From Enoplolaimus lenunculus (lineage: Eukaryota > Nematoda > Enoplea > Enoplida > Thoracostomopsidae), in assembly GCA_030248215.1 (NCBI GenBank), contig JASANG010002950.1, forward strand, positions 93,907-157,906: a stretch of 64,000 nucleotides of DNA, written 5' to 3'. Positions within the stretch are counted from its first letter, which is position 1, and the number at the start of each line of letters is the position of its first letter. A program made the position numbers and the translations under genes. Of this stretch, positions 1 to 11,335 are shown piece after piece. The notes under the pieces were generated by a model that had not been told where the DNA came from, ran no database searches, and saw only the letters and a list, made by a program, of their open reading frames with translations.

Positions 1-196
1 TACACGTCACAATTGTGTTGGCAGAAAACATGTAAAATGACGTTTTTGAAACTTCTAAACTTCAATATCCGTTTTCCGTTTCAATTAACGACACCGGATT
101 CGGAGAATGATCTAAGAAACCTTAAACAGGCTTTTGATTGAATCTTAAGCGAAATGGAAATTAGTCTGCATTGCTTGAAGCGGCTGTATCTATTAA

Positions 197-455
197 TCCT
201 TTCTCACATGAATATTTGCTATTTCACATGAGACGTAATATCTAGGTGAGATTCGAACCCCAGTCTCACGGGTGGGAGGCGTTTACGATGACCACTGAGC
301 TGTATGAGCTTGACGCTCGAACCCGAGGGGGCTCTCACGTCTTGTGGAGATTTTGCACTGCGCATATGTTATAAATGTTAAAAACTGCTCACAATGTTTA
401 TTGCTCGCATATTATTGTATTTAGTTGCTCATAGTATACTCTACGAGTGAAAGGG
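197..455 (-). mobile_element. TTAA-flanked MITE with tRNA-like core, copy 1
   Basis: Flanked by TTAA on both sides (193-196, 456-459), with ends TCCTTTCTCACAT and AAAGGG. TTAA duplication and CCC-type ends are the hallmark of piggyBac-type elements. The centre, read on the minus strand, has tRNA box A-like (CAGCTCAGTGG) and box B (GGTTCGAAT) sequences. This is the most diverged full-length copy in the window. Confidence 0.65.
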
Positions 456-457
456 TT

Positions 458-876
458 AAAATAACCCATGTTCGTATGTGTTTGCAAACATATTTTACCT
501 GTCCGTAGTTGCCAAACGGTAAACCAGCGCCACGTCCTTGCGTCAATGCCTTAACAGTACTGATATATACAAAGTGATCTTCAGTTCTCGGCGTTGAAAT
601 CACCACAGATTTATATTAATACAGCTCTCGTGCCGATATAATATCCAGAGTCACACCTGTCCCAAAGCGATATCTTTCCGTTTGCTTATGATAAAAACAA
701 CAGACGTATATGAGAGAGAGCGAGTATTCTTTGTTATTAACTTTTCTCCAACTAAACAACAACTCGTGTCTTCTTAATAGTCAGTCAATCTTGGCTTGTT
801 TGGTTTATGGACTGTGTTTTAGCTGAACCATACGCTATGCTGTATAGGACTGCGGACACCGAAGGGTTCAAATATT
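458..876. other. unassigned intergenic DNA
   Basis: AT-rich; only a short GAGAGAGAG run near 712. Nothing else recognised. 3511-3839 is likewise empty. Confidence 0.5.
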
Positions 877-1642
877 GACCCATGTTACTTTAAGGGGCGT
901 CCAGGTTTCGGCTTTGGTCTGTAAAAGAGTAGGTTTCGATTGTAGAATACATTTTTTGCTTAGGCTTAGGCTTAGGCTTAGGCTTAGGCTTAGGCTTATG
1001 CTTAGGCTTAGGCTTAGGAACACATTTTTGCTACGCTTTGGCTTAGGCTTAGGCTTAGGCTTAGGCGTAGGCGTAGGCTTAGGCTTAGGAACACATTTTT
1101 GCAACGCTTTGGCTTAGGCTTAGGCTTAGGCTTAGGCGTAGGCGTAGGCTTAGGCTTAGGAACACATTTTTGCAACGCTTTGGCTTAGGCTTAGGCTTAG
1201 GCTTAGGCTTAGGCTTAGGCTTAGGCTTATGCTTAGGCTTAGGCTTAGGCTTAGGCTTAGGCTTAGGCTTAGGAACACATTTTTGCAACGCTTTGGCTTA
1301 GGCTTAGGCTTAGGCTTATGCTTAGGCTTAGGCTTAGGCTTAGGCTTAGGCGTAGGCTTAGGCTTAGGAACACATTTTTGCTACGCTTTGGCTTAGGCTT
1401 AGGCTTAGGCTTAGGCTTAGGCGTAGGAACACATTTTTGCAACGCTTTGGCTTAGGCTTAGGCTAAGGCTTAGGCTTAGGCTTAGGCTTAGGCTTAGGCT
1501 TAGGCTTAGGCTTAGGCTTAGGAACACATTTTTGCTACGCTTTGGCTAGGCTTAGGCTTAGGAATACAGTTTTGCTTAGGCTTAGGCTTAGGTTTAGGAA
1601 TACGCTTAATCTGCTGTTACGCCCCTTAAAGTGACATTGGCC
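877..1642 (+). mobile_element. (GGCTTA)n MITE, family A, expanded copy
   Basis: Ends GACCCATGTTACTTTAAGG and its inverse (CCCCTTAAAGTGACATTGGCC-type, 1621-1642). Flanked by an exact 8-bp duplication CAAATATT (869-876, 1643-1650). The interior (958-1600) is blocks of GGCTTA (the TTAGGC register) separated seven times by a 20-odd-base spacer containing AACACATTTTTGC. At 766 bp it is about four times longer than its relatives because of this internal amplification. An 8-bp duplication fits hAT or Merlin-like transposition. Confidence 0.85.
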
Positions 1643-1864
1643 CAAATATTTGTGACGAGCGGGCGGGTTGGCAAATTAATGTATGAAATGCAATTTTTAC
1701 TGTATGCTATAAATTAATGTACCAATTTTCTGAGGAAGAACAATGGTACTGTTGAGCTGGAGACCTTACCATTTTATCACAAAAAAATTCTGATATATCA
1801 GTAACGAAGGGCGCCGGATTCCAAAGTCGAATATTAATTTCAGTCGATACTATACAAATTCATG

Positions 1865-2052
1865 GACCAATGTATAGAACAGGGTCAAAACTGTACCACA
1901 AGCATATTCCAAAGTCTAAGCCTATGCCTTAATCTAATCGTAAGCATGAGTCTAAGCGCAAGCGTAAGCAAAAAAGTTAGCATAAAGCTTAAGCTTACAA
2001 CTCTATTGCAGTCCCGCAAAAAAACGTTCCGGTCCTGTTCTATACATGGGCC
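1865..2052 (-). mobile_element. MITE family B (ATGTATAGAACAGG ends), exact 8-bp target duplication
   Basis: Ends GACCAATGTATAGAACAGG and CCTGTTCTATACATGGGCC. AATTCATG flanks it exactly (1857-1864, 2053-2060). The core has AAGCCTA/AAGCNTA hexamers, so it is related to family A but with different subterminal sequence. Confidence 0.85.
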
Positions 2053-2286
2053 AATTCATGTGTCAAAAGGTTAGCCATTTTTGTGAAAAAAATTTAAATA
2101 TTTTGCAAACAAATCATCGTAAATGATTTCTTAGAGGGCGAAAAATGTCAACGGCATGCGTGGCTTTCGGATAATTCGCAAACTCTGATGCCGAGAACAA
2201 AAATTTTCTAAAAGAGGCTAAGCTTCCATGGGCCCATATATGCTACATACCGACTTTAAGCGACTTTAAGTATACTTATATGTATC

Positions 2287-2452
2287 AGGCCCGGAGCCAG
2301 CTAACCTTGCTGGGGGGGGGGGCTAAAAATATTTCTGGAGGGACATTCAAGGGTTTTTAATGAACTTACAAGCAAGGTTGAAAATTTTCTAGGGGTACCA
2401 AAAATTTTTCAGGGGGGTTGAGCCCACTCTGGCCCCCTTAGCTACGGGCCCC
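2287..2452. mobile_element. short inverted-repeat element with G-run
   Basis: Ends GGCCCGGAGCCAGC and TAGCTACGGGCC are imperfect inverted repeats; the interior has a run of 10 G and GGGGGGTTGAGCCC. This resembles widespread hAT-type MITEs with GGCCCGTAGC ends. Confidence 0.5.
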
Positions 2453-2514
2453 ATATATGTGTAATCCATAATATATCATTTTTGGCCTTACATTATGATT
2501 ATTAGTTCCAGATA

Positions 2515-2537
2515 GTAATAATAATAATAATAATAAT
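2515..2537. repeat. (AAT)n microsatellite
   Basis: Seven to eight AAT units. Confidence 0.85.
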
Positions 2538-2879
2538 CAAATCGGTAGAAATGTTTTGTAAAAACTTTCTGGCGTTCAATAACGCAGACTTGATGCCATG
2601 ATCTATGGATATTGCGGTTTCTTTTTAGTTTTTGTTTATGTCACAGTAAAGGCGGAACTACGCCAGCACGCACGCACACAGAGAACGGTCGTGTCAGGGG
2701 AGGCAGTCAACAATGAACCCCGGACAAAAATAAAAATGTGTTGCTCGTACTTTAAAACCTCAGTCAAAGCTGAAGCTTCAACCTGGAATTTAGAGGATTT
2801 ACGCAAAACGATCCAATAATCCCTCGGTCGTTTCGCTCTTGAGGTTTTTATCCTTTATCGACTAACGCCAGGGACACAG

Positions 2880-3082
2880 GGCTAATGTAAAGAACAGGGG
2901 TGGAACAGTATTATAAGCATATTCCTAAGCATAAGCTTACGCCTAAACGTAAGAATGATTATATTCCTAAGCCTAATCCTAAGCCTAAGCCTAAATCAAG
3001 CAAAGAAATTAGTCCATAGCTTATGCTTTACTCAATTGCAGTCCCACGGAAAAACGTTCCGCCCCTGATCTTTACATGGACC
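2880..3082 (-). mobile_element. MITE family B (ATGTAAAGA variant), exact 8-bp target duplication
   Basis: Ends GGCTAATGTAAAGAACAGG and CCCTGATCTTTACATGGACC. GGACACAG flanks it exactly (2872-2879, 3083-3090). Core is CCTAAG/CCTAAA hexamers. Confidence 0.85.
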
Positions 3083-3243
3083 GGACACAGGAGCGATATT
3101 TTCCGGGCGAACTCAAACAGGACACAGCGGTTAACAGCGAAATGGGGGAAGAGTAATCAAATCCGACAATGAATCTCACCTGCATTTACGTTTAGGCTTT
3201 TGTGGTCAGGAATAGCAAAAGGATGCTTAAACCATTGCCTTAA

Positions 3244-3506
3244 CCCCTTCTCACATTGAGTTGCCTATAGGCAACTCAGTGCAGTGTATATACGTTAAAT
3301 AATATATATCGCACCGTGTTTAACAATTGCAACACGTATACACAGTACTAAATCACCACAAGACGTGAGAGCCCCCTCGGGCTCGAGCGTCAAGCTCCTT
3401 AAGCTGAGTGGTGATGGTATACGCCTCCCACTCCAGTCACCGGAGTTCGAATCCTAGCATAAAAGTAGGTCTCAGGGGAAATAGAAAATATTCATGTGAG
3501 CAAGGG
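3244..3506 (+). mobile_element. TTAA-flanked MITE with tRNA-like core, copy 2
   Basis: TTAA duplications at 3240-3243 and 3507-3510; ends CCCCTTCTCACAT and the inverse. The tRNA-like core (about 3388-3465) reads on the plus strand: box A-like GCTGAGTGGTGATGG, an anticodon-like CCTCCCAC loop (Gly-CCC like), and box B GAGTTCGAATCC. Very similar to copies 3 and 4. Confidence 0.75.
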
Positions 3507-3839
3507 TTAAGTATACTAAAAAGTGTATCACAGCCAAATTTTTGTCAACCATAAAGTCTACAAAACATCAATGCAGTCATGGCTTGTGGTTGTGTTATTT
3601 TCATACGGCGGATTTTTGCTAAACAAATCTAAACTCCGTTTTACAAAATATGAAAGAGGCATTTTGTCCCAAATACGCCTTTGATCTTGCACCCTGGTTG
3701 TGAGAAGTTCGTGATTTTGGCTCAGTCCTTTACCCCGAAACACACCTGTTATTTTGTTCGTTCCCGATCTACGCGTATCGCTCTGATTCAGTGACGTGGC
3801 TAAGAGAGACTAGGTGGAGCCACGGACTCGATTAATGTG

Positions 3840-4091
3840 CACTGTTAATTCCGGTAAGTTCATTGATCATTTCAGCTAGCGAGTTGGTTATTTCTGAATT
3901 AATATCAGAAAACATTAACTCACTCTCAGTTGAATTAATTCTAGCTCTAAGTTGAGTTGAGTCGGGGTGAGTTGATTAATTAACTCAGAATGAATTGAAT
4001 CAACTCAAAATTCTGAGTTCTGATAGTCCTAACTCTGACTGAGCAATTCAACTCATTCTGAGTTAAAATCAACTCACTGAAATTAACGGTG
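3840..4091. mobile_element. palindromic MITE family C (GAGTTGA-rich)
   Basis: About 250 bp bounded by CACTGTTAATTYC-like ends, built of repeated GAGTTGAxT / ACTCAACTC motifs that fold back on themselves. It is the first of at least eight relatives in the window. Confidence 0.7.
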
Positions 4092-4300
4092 TGTGGTTTT
4101 GGTTTTGGGTTTTAATTTGTGTTTTAGTTTTAGTTTGAAATAAGGTTTAAGAGTGGCAGAGCCACCTACACAGGTTGGGTATCCCTCCTTCAACTTTCGC
4201 TTTAACGTTAGTCGGTGAGTTCAGAGTTTCGGTCCGAATATCTTCGTAACTAAAAAGAATTTAAGATAAAAAGATGGTAAGTATATTGCTCAGCACTTAC
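4092..4300. other. short unassigned stretches of 4.1-8.1 kb
   Basis: Between the family C copy and the weak coding candidate I see nothing. The same holds for 5155-5587, 5831-6462 and 7162-8120: AT-rich sequence without repeats I could match or coding signal. Confidence 0.5.
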
Positions 4301-5148
4301 CAGTTTTGTCCCACACTACACAAGTGTGACAGCGGCTTTTTCACTATTAACCAAACTTTTTCAATCAATTTTGTGATATTTTTGAGCAGTAAGGCTCCTG
4401 CCACACCCCTGAACCCCTGCGTTTCGGAACAACACTGAGCAGGATTGGGAGCTATCGTTCCATAAGCCTTCCATACCAAGTAATTTATTATTAGACAGCT
4501 AAAACTGTCGATAAAGTACACTTGGGGCTGTTTTGGCGTACAAAAACGAGAACCGCGTATTGTGGGGGTTTATCAGCAAGAATTTGCCCATCCGGCTTAT
4601 GTGTCCGTTCAAACTGCGGAAGGCTTAGGGGACGGCATCCTCTTGGGCGAACTGGATGATAGGGTAGTTTGCTAAGTTTCAAAAACTCTGGGTGAAGATT
4701 TCCTACTGTGGGTGACAAACCGGCAAATAGCTTGTCGTTTTGTGGGTATGGCCAACGTTTTTAGCGCTGCCGACTCGATATTCAGTGTTTAGGTTTATTA
4801 ACAGTGTGATTCTGGCTTACAGCGATTGTCATTTACCCGTATACTTAATAGCGCTAATGGAGTGGACTTAGAAAAATTAGTGTATTGTTGACGGTTAGTA
4901 AATGAACCTAATTAACATTTGATTACTTGTCGATATACAATTTCGGGGCCAATGCCACGGGGGTACGAGACAGAAATGTTCAACTTTCCGTCAAAATTGT
5001 CACCCCTCTGAAACTGTTTTAGCCTCGCGTGGATATATTGCAAAATCCTTGTCATCCCACCTGAAAATTTTCGACACTTAAACACGATGGTCTGGCCACA
5101 CGCCCCGACATAGCTAACAAGACAAGACTTTGGTTTGTGGGATGCCAT
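4301..5148 (-). other. weak unrecognised coding candidate, three open segments
   Basis: Three minus-strand segments have protein-like composition: 5148-4927 (ATG, 74 codons, then a possible donor CAA|GTAATC), 4760-4494 (open between stops, 88 codons, many Pro, Lys and Leu), and about 4440-4301 (ending at a good donor, CTG|GTAAGT). I could not find acceptors that join them in phase, and I recognise no domain. They could be exons of a lineage-specific gene or the remnant of a decayed gene or transposon. Confidence 0.25.
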
Positions 5149-5587
5149 CGTCAATTGTATTGGGGGAAGGCACGACCCGTCGGGTACCCCTGTGGCGGGT
5201 ACGGTCTTGTATTTGTTTGTAAGCTTGATGCAAAGTTTGCAATATTTGCAGCCTCATGGTTGACATTTAATTTTCGGCAAATGATTAGTTTGTATGCAAT
5301 TACCATAATTATTAATGTTTTTATTGTTAATTTGTTTGATTTTTAACCAAAGAACAACCGGTATATGTAGATTTAGTATATGCAAGTATACGCATATATG
5401 ACGTGTGACGCGGTCTGACGTCAAGGTTGGACCAATTCAAACTGCCCTGTTCAAGTTGATGGGGCCTCGAACAGATTTTGTCGATGGTTTTGTATTTTAG
5501 GCGTAATTTAAGGGCAGGATTTTGGTTAGCGTATTTCTCGCCAAAACGGCCGGATATTGATAATTTTGGATTGTTTCAACTGAATTT

Positions 5588-5830
5588 CACTGTAAATTTT
5601 GATGAGTTGAACTCACAGAGCGAATTGGTCATTTCACGTTACTTTTGAGTAAACAACACAACTGATCACCTCGCTCTGAGCTGATTTAATTCCGGGTGAG
5701 TTGGTTAGATTATATGCTTAGAATGTGTTCAATCAATTCAGAATTGTGAGTTCTGAAAGACTGAATTCAAAGCACAGACTTCTGAGTGGATTCAACTCAT
5801 TCTGGCTTAAAATAAACTGTTGAAAATTGT
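5588..5830. mobile_element. palindromic MITE family C, diverged copy
   Basis: CACTGTAAATTTT left end and GAGTTGA/ACTCA motifs throughout; right end decayed. Confidence 0.5.
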
Positions 5831-6462
5831 TGGATTTGAAAGTTGTTGCATATTTGAGCTTTTGCCTTTTTCACTTTTGTACAAATTTGAATTTTTGAAA
5901 ACTTCAACTTCATACCGGTCTTGTGAAATATTTACGGTCTTGAGGCAGAAATTAGTGCTTAGATGGAATTTAAAATTTAGATTTTAATAAAACAGGCTTT
6001 TTGACCTACAAAACCAGCTCAAGTGGGGGAAGAAAAAGTTCCGTCTTCCAGACCGGAACCGGGCAAAACCCTGCAATATCTTGATTGCAATATGACAATA
6101 GTAATGTATAAGTACATACATGTACATGCATTGTTTTTTCATTGGCCAGCCATCACAAAAATGAAAACGTTTTGCTCAAAAAACATTCTTTAAGAATATT
6201 TTTGCTAATAAAAAGCCTATAAAGACACAGAACGTGGACGGGTGATGTTGCAAAAAAGTGAGATTGTGTCTAAGCAGGAAAAACCAGGACAAACAGACGG
6301 CGGTTTTTTATGCTTTGATGGCTTCGTTTGCTTTTTGAGTGATTTAGAACTCAAAAGTTACGATTATGGGTTCACGGCAGGGTCTGGAATTGAATTTAGA
6401 ACAGGTCTCGAATACTGAGTGTGAGAGGCAAAGCTGAAAACTAAACTAAAAGTGTTTGTATC

Positions 6463-7161
6463 CACACAGACAGAAAAACGTTGTTTGATATTCAAGAAAG
6501 GTTTTCTTGAATTCAAGACAATTATGTTTTAATCGAGACACCAAGGCATATATGTCTTAAATGCAAGACATTAGTTTGTGAAATTTCTCAGAAATCTGCG
6601 TCTGAAATTTGTAATCCTTAAGTGTTTTAAAACTGTATTTCATAAGCGATTAAGACAAATATAAGACAAATATGTCTGAAATAAAACACTCTTGTTTTGC
6701 TGATTTTTGAAACATATATGTTTTAGAAAAAAGATCTGCCAGGGAATTCGCCTTCACAGCTGGGAGCTAAGTTCATCCAAATTCCCTTTCTTACAACCTA
6801 AGATTCGTTGAAGACGTAAACATAGGTTGGGGGGGCAGCCTGAGCTCAATCCGAAATATCTTTGAAATTCGATTATTTATATACTCTCTTAAGAATATAA
6901 ACATAGCAATTTATTGACATGCATAAAAATCAGAAAACAAATTCTTGAATATAAGACAAATATTTCTTAAAAGAAAGAAATTTGTTTCTTACATATTGTG
7001 AATAGTAATTTCTTGAATATAATACATTTATGTTTTAACCATTTTAGACACAAATTTCTGAGCTGTTTAAGACTGTTAATGTCTGAAATATATTACATTA
7101 ATGTCATGAAAATTTTAAGAAAGTAGGAGTCTTGAAATTTTAAGACAATTTATTTTGTGTG
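6463..7161. mobile_element. AAGACA-rich interspersed element, copy 1
   Basis: About 700 bp of repeated CAAGACAATT / TGTCTTAAA motifs bounded by CACACA and TGTGTG. It aligns along its length with 29853-30470. Terminal inverted repeats are weak, so the class is uncertain. Confidence 0.55.
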
Positions 7162-8120
7162 TAGGCCTGTATCGTAAAATGTGTGTAGCACGTATCATCA
7201 GTGAGTATAGTCAAACTGACCAACTCTTGCAACTGCGCGTGTCTCAAAATTGACTCAGTAGTATTAGGTACCAAAGCCAGAACCTGTGCTGAATTTTGAA
7301 GCTGACCGTCTACAGGTAAGATAGCCACTTGACGTATCAACACCTGATGATACGTGGTCCACACATTTGAGAATAAGGCCCTTTTGTGAGCTCAGATGTA
7401 CGTCACCAGGTACTGTTGCGTTCTATTTTGCGATCTGTTCTATGCAGTTTTGGCAGTGACGCGGACGTTACATTTTACACTGGCTGAATGGATTAAGCAT
7501 TTTTTAGTCAAATTTTAAAATTTAATTCAAATTTTGAAATTTTAATTTCTGGAAAATATTTTTCATGTCGCAAATGACAGCGATTGGTCGCCCCGCTCGA
7601 AAAGAGGTATGTACAAGAGCGAATATGAGGGGAATAGAACGAGCGAATACATCGGCTCTTAAAATTTGTCAAGAAACAGTCAAAAGAATCAATTTTAACA
7701 ATAATTAGTATTTTAAACTTCTCGATTCCAAAAGCAAATTTTATGACATTTTGTAACATTCTGAAATGACATAGTCACTACGTTTTTGGATCAGAATTTA
7801 ACAGAGGTATTTTCAATTTTAAGCCGTTTTGTTAGAAAATTTACACGAACTTTCAATATATCAGTGATTGTTTGAGTAAAATCTCTCGTTTACAGCTGCG
7901 AAAATACTGAAGCGATATGCCATAAACCAGCTCTATTGCAGGGAAAATATTGCTACTCAACTCGAATACTGAGAACCGCAACTACGGAAAGGTGACAGCG
8001 GACGGAGTGCGGAGCCATCCCTGCGGATGTCTTGGCTCATCCTGGTCAGAAAGTTCAATTACTGCAGCAAAAATTTTCATGTTAGGAGTGGTTTGACCTG
8101 ACCGCATATATAAATCTGTC

Positions 8121-8312
8121 GACCTATGTTACTTTAAGAGGCGTCCAGGTTTCTGGTAGGTCCATAAAAGAGTAGGTTTAAATTCTAGATTTCATTTTTG
8201 GGCTTAGGCTTATGCTTAGGCTTAGGCTTGAGAACACATTTTGCAACGCTCATATGCTTATGCTTAGGAATACGCTTAATCTACTGTTACGATCCTTAAA
8301 ATGACATTGGCC
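8121..8312 (+). mobile_element. (GGCTTA)n MITE, family A
   Basis: Ends GACCTATGTTACTTTAAG and TGACATTGGCC. Interior holds a short GGCTTA run and the AACACATTTTGC spacer. Flanks AATCTGTC and AATTTGTT share 6 of 8 bases, a possible aged target duplication. Confidence 0.7.
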
Positions 8313-8601
8313 AATTTGTTTGCTTGCTTATAAATTTTGTTTGCGCGTCATCTGACGTTAATTTTCCGAGCAAAATAACTTTGTGATATTCGCTACCAAA
8401 TAGCAAAAAGTATGCTTTCCACTTAAAAGCCAATGATACAGGACATACTGTACATTTGTTGAAATGTTATCCAAAACAACAAATCTTACCTATATACTTC
8501 CTGAATAACACTTAACCTAAAGGTGTGAAAAGTGCCGTCTCAAACCTGTGCCATTCAGGAAACTCTTGTAAGCAGCTACGCCGTAAAGCCTTACTTACCT
8601 T

Positions 8602-8786
8602 GGCCAATGTTACTTTAATGGGCGTAGCAGTAGATTAAGCGCATTCATAAGCCTAAAGCCTAAGTCTAAGCGTTGCGAAAGTGGATTCCTAAACCTAAGC
8701 CTAAGCAAAAAATGTAATCTAGAATCGAAACCTACTCGTTTATAGACCCCCCAGAAACCTGGACGCCCCTTAAAGTAACATGGGCC
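8602..8786 (-). mobile_element. (GGCTTA)n MITE, family A, exact 8-bp target duplication
   Basis: Reverse-oriented copy with ends GGCCAATGTTACTTTAA and AGTAACATGGGCC. Flanked by CTTACCTT exactly on both sides (8594-8601 and 8787-8794), which fixes the boundaries. GGCTTA units are decayed. Confidence 0.85.
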
Positions 8787-9377
8787 CTTACCTTTAGCTC
8801 TCAAACTAGCTGGTTTGTGAAATTGTTCTGGCAAAGTAACCTAACATTTAATTTTCTGTTATAATTATATATTAATAAAATGTCTATACTGTGACACTTT
8901 CTTAAACCTACTGAATGTGCGTAGAAAATATTTCTAAGTACTGCAACATTAACTACACTATTGAACAGGATTTGGTACGCCGTAAACATAAATGGCTCGA
9001 ATATCCGTGTTGAAAATAGAACTGACAAATCGGTTAGAATGATTCTATATAATACAGCGCGTTTTTGTCTGACTACAAATATTTCGTATCGGGGGGCATA
9101 CGGTCGCGTTGACCCCCTTTTTAGAGAACTTGAAACCTTTCCAACCGGATTCCAGCTGATTTGGGTCATTTCCGGCTTGCCAATTTTTCTTTCTATCGGT
9201 ATTAACAATGAACCAAAAACGCAAAGGAACTTGTTTCATTAGGTTCGTATTGTTCTGTCGTATACGAATATGACACAACGCTGTGTTACGTAGACTATGC
9301 TAATAGTGGCGTATCCAAGCGTTGATTTTGAAACGGTGTATAAAACTTAATATTTGCCAGAAAGTAGGAAATGTGCA
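8787..9377. other. unassigned DNA with overlapping open frames on both strands
   Basis: Frames of 75-135 codons overlap on both strands around 8940-9280. Composition is not convincingly protein-like and no domain is recognisable, so I do not call a gene. Confidence 0.4.
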
Positions 9378-9584
9378 CACTGCAAAAAATGGTGAATCAA
9401 ATTGACTCTCTCCGAAATAGGCTTTTCTGGACTACACCAACTGAGTCAAATTCGACTCCGCCAAAGTCAAATTTGACTCACTGAATCGCACGTTTGACTG
9501 TCGTGGAGCCGAATTTGACTCAGTGTGTGTAGTTCTGTAGGGCCTATTCAGAGATAATCAATTTGACTCACCATTTTTTACAGG
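9378..9584. mobile_element. palindromic MITE family D
   Basis: CACTGCAAAAAATGGTGA left end and CTCACCATTTTTTACAG right end, with GACTC-rich inverted arms. Confidence 0.7.
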
Positions 9585-9871
9585 GTATATAGTACCTTAT
9601 AGTACAGCTTGTTAATTAACGCTTATATGTCAAGGTAAGATTGCCATGACATCAAAATTGAATTTTTTAAATTTTAGTTTGAAATTCAACTGTCAAAAAT
9701 TGCGTTATATTTACCTGGTCTTCGGCGCTACAGTTTGATGAATATCAAGGTTATTTCACTTACCTTTTGTCAATCAAACCTGATTATCACGCGATCTGAA
9801 TACCGGAGATTCAATTGATCTGTCCCTTTTAAAACCTAAAACGATGGTTGTGGGTTCAAACCATAAATTAA

Positions 9872-10180
9872 CGAAGCGAGTTTCGTAATTCGTTGTTGTT
9901 ATGTACTCCAGGGTCGTAAGTTGGATGTCACTGCGATTATTCGTCCGACGAGAATGTTTCAGAAACTGCGGAACGGATTTTGATAAACTTTTTGTTTAAA
10001 ACGATATTAATGTGAAGGGATAACCTCGTATCGTGGTTTTAAAATATAAAATGGATTATTATAGCTACAGGCTAATTTGCATAATTGGTTAACAATAAAT
10101 AAGGACTGTTACGTTCACTAATTATTAGGTTTACAAGCGATCTGATTTTAGAAAATGTGTTTTAGATGCGAAGAATTGAA
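9872..10180. repeat. dispersed GATTTTGATAAACTTTTTGTTT repeat, copy 1
   Basis: Shares the block around GGATTTTGATAAACTTTTTG, TAGCTACAGGCTAATTTGCA and CACTAATTATTAGG with 36685-37433. Ends are not defined in this copy. Confidence 0.55.
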
Positions 10181-10213
10181 TTAAATGTTTTCAAATTTAT
10201 AAAGCAGATTGCT

Positions 10214-10402
10214 GAACTGTAAAAAATGGTGAGTCAAATTAACTCTCTCCGAAATGGACTCTACGGGACTACACACACTGAGTCAAATTCGACTCCACCA
10301 GAGTCAAACGTGCGACATAGTGAATCGAATTTGGCTCAGTTTGTGTAGTCAAGAAAAGCCTATTTCCGAGAGAGTCAATTTGATTACCCATTTTTTGCAG
10401 TG
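10214..10402. mobile_element. palindromic MITE family D
   Basis: ACTGTAAAAAATGGTGAGTC left, CCATTTTTTGCAGTG right, same arms as the copy at 24193. Confidence 0.7.
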
Positions 10403-10575
10403 TAGTTACTAGTTACTTAGCAAAGAGATATGTTAACTTTGGCTAATGGAGTTTATTATTTTTATAAGCCTTTGCGAGCTGTTTTTATGGGTTTTCGCAG
10501 TAGAACACTGACACCACTGATTGCCAATTATGCGGTACACTGTGATCCGTAGCGGTTTTAGTTATAAGAAACGTT

Positions 10576-10765
10576 GGCACATGTAAAGATCAGGGGCGGA
10601 ACGTTTTTCTGTTGGACTAGAATAGGGTAAGCTTAAGATTGAGACTAATTTTTTTGCTTGGCGTTGGCTTAAACTTACGAATATGCTCATTCTTACGCTT
10701 AGGCTTAGGCTTAGGCTTAGGAATATGCTTATAATACTCTTCCGCCCCTGTTATTTATATCGGTC
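10576..10765 (+). mobile_element. MITE family B (ATGTAAAGA variant)
   Basis: Ends GGCACATGTAAAGATCAGG and CCCCTGTTATTTATATCGGTC; flanks GAAACGTT and AAAACGTT match at 7 of 8. Core GGCTTA x4. Confidence 0.75.
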
Positions 10766-10856
10766 AAAACGTTTAAATGTGTCACTCCAAAAAGTCGACA
10801 TATACTGGCAAATAAGTAAGATACTCGCTAATCAGCATATTCGCTATTCCCATGGT

Positions 10857-10942
10857 CCATGTTACTTTTAGGGCCGTCATGGCTTCTGATGGACATGTAA
10901 AAGCGTAGGCTTACATTCCTGACTACAGTTTTTTTTGCTTTT
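10857..10942 (+). mobile_element. truncated left end of a family A MITE
   Basis: Begins GGTCCATGTTACTTTTAGG and keeps the flank of the variant subfamily, then breaks off at the TTAA/tRNA-like fragment. Confidence 0.5.
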
Positions 10943-11117
10943 TTACTCATAGAGTATACTATAAGCAACTAAATACAATAATGTACTAGCAATACACGCA
11001 GTGTTTAACAATATAACATATATGCACATTGCAAAATCTCCACAAGACGTGATACCTCTCGGCCCTGAGAGTCAAGCTTTTATAGCTCACTGGTCATCGT
11101 AAACGCCTTCCAATAGA
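10943..11117 (+). mobile_element. fragment of the TTAA/tRNA-like MITE
   Basis: Shares the ACTCATAGAGTATACT, CACAAGACGTGA and TAGCTCACTGGTCATCGT segments with copy 1, but lacks the left end and the box B part. It abuts a truncated (GGCTTA)n element on its left. Confidence 0.55.
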
Positions 11118-11213
11118 ATTTTACCTTGAAATTACATCTCATCTTTTTCAATGCTCACTGACCAGCTTAGTTAATGGCGTACGTATTGCACCTTAAAACT
11201 CTTAAATGTTTAG

Positions 11214-11335
11214 CGTAGGTAAAAACTGTCAATTCTTTACCCGCGTGATACAAATCTTTACCCGCGAGTATATCCGCGGTTGAAATTCCCACGGGTACCC
11301 GCGCGGGTAAATTCCCACTCTGGCATATACACTCC
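11214..11335. mobile_element. ACCCGCGGGT-rich short palindromic element, copy 1
   Basis: Contains TTTACCCGCG, GGGTACCCGCGCGGGTAAAT and the shared GATACAAATCTTTACCCGCG segment found again near 17545. Confidence 0.5.

Noticed and set aside
868-1288. Open frames of Lys-Pro or Leu-Gly-Leu repeats on both strands
   Set aside because: Direct translation of the GGCTTA array; open only because the hexamer lacks stops.
958-1600. CRISPR-like array or a chromosome end
   Set aside because: The spacers are identical rather than unique, and the block is bounded by inverted repeats and an 8-bp target duplication, so it is a transposon, not CRISPR or a telomere.
8801-9278. Overlapping frames of 77-135 codons on both strands
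   Set aside because: No recognisable domain, no supporting splice structure, and one overlaps a MITE end.
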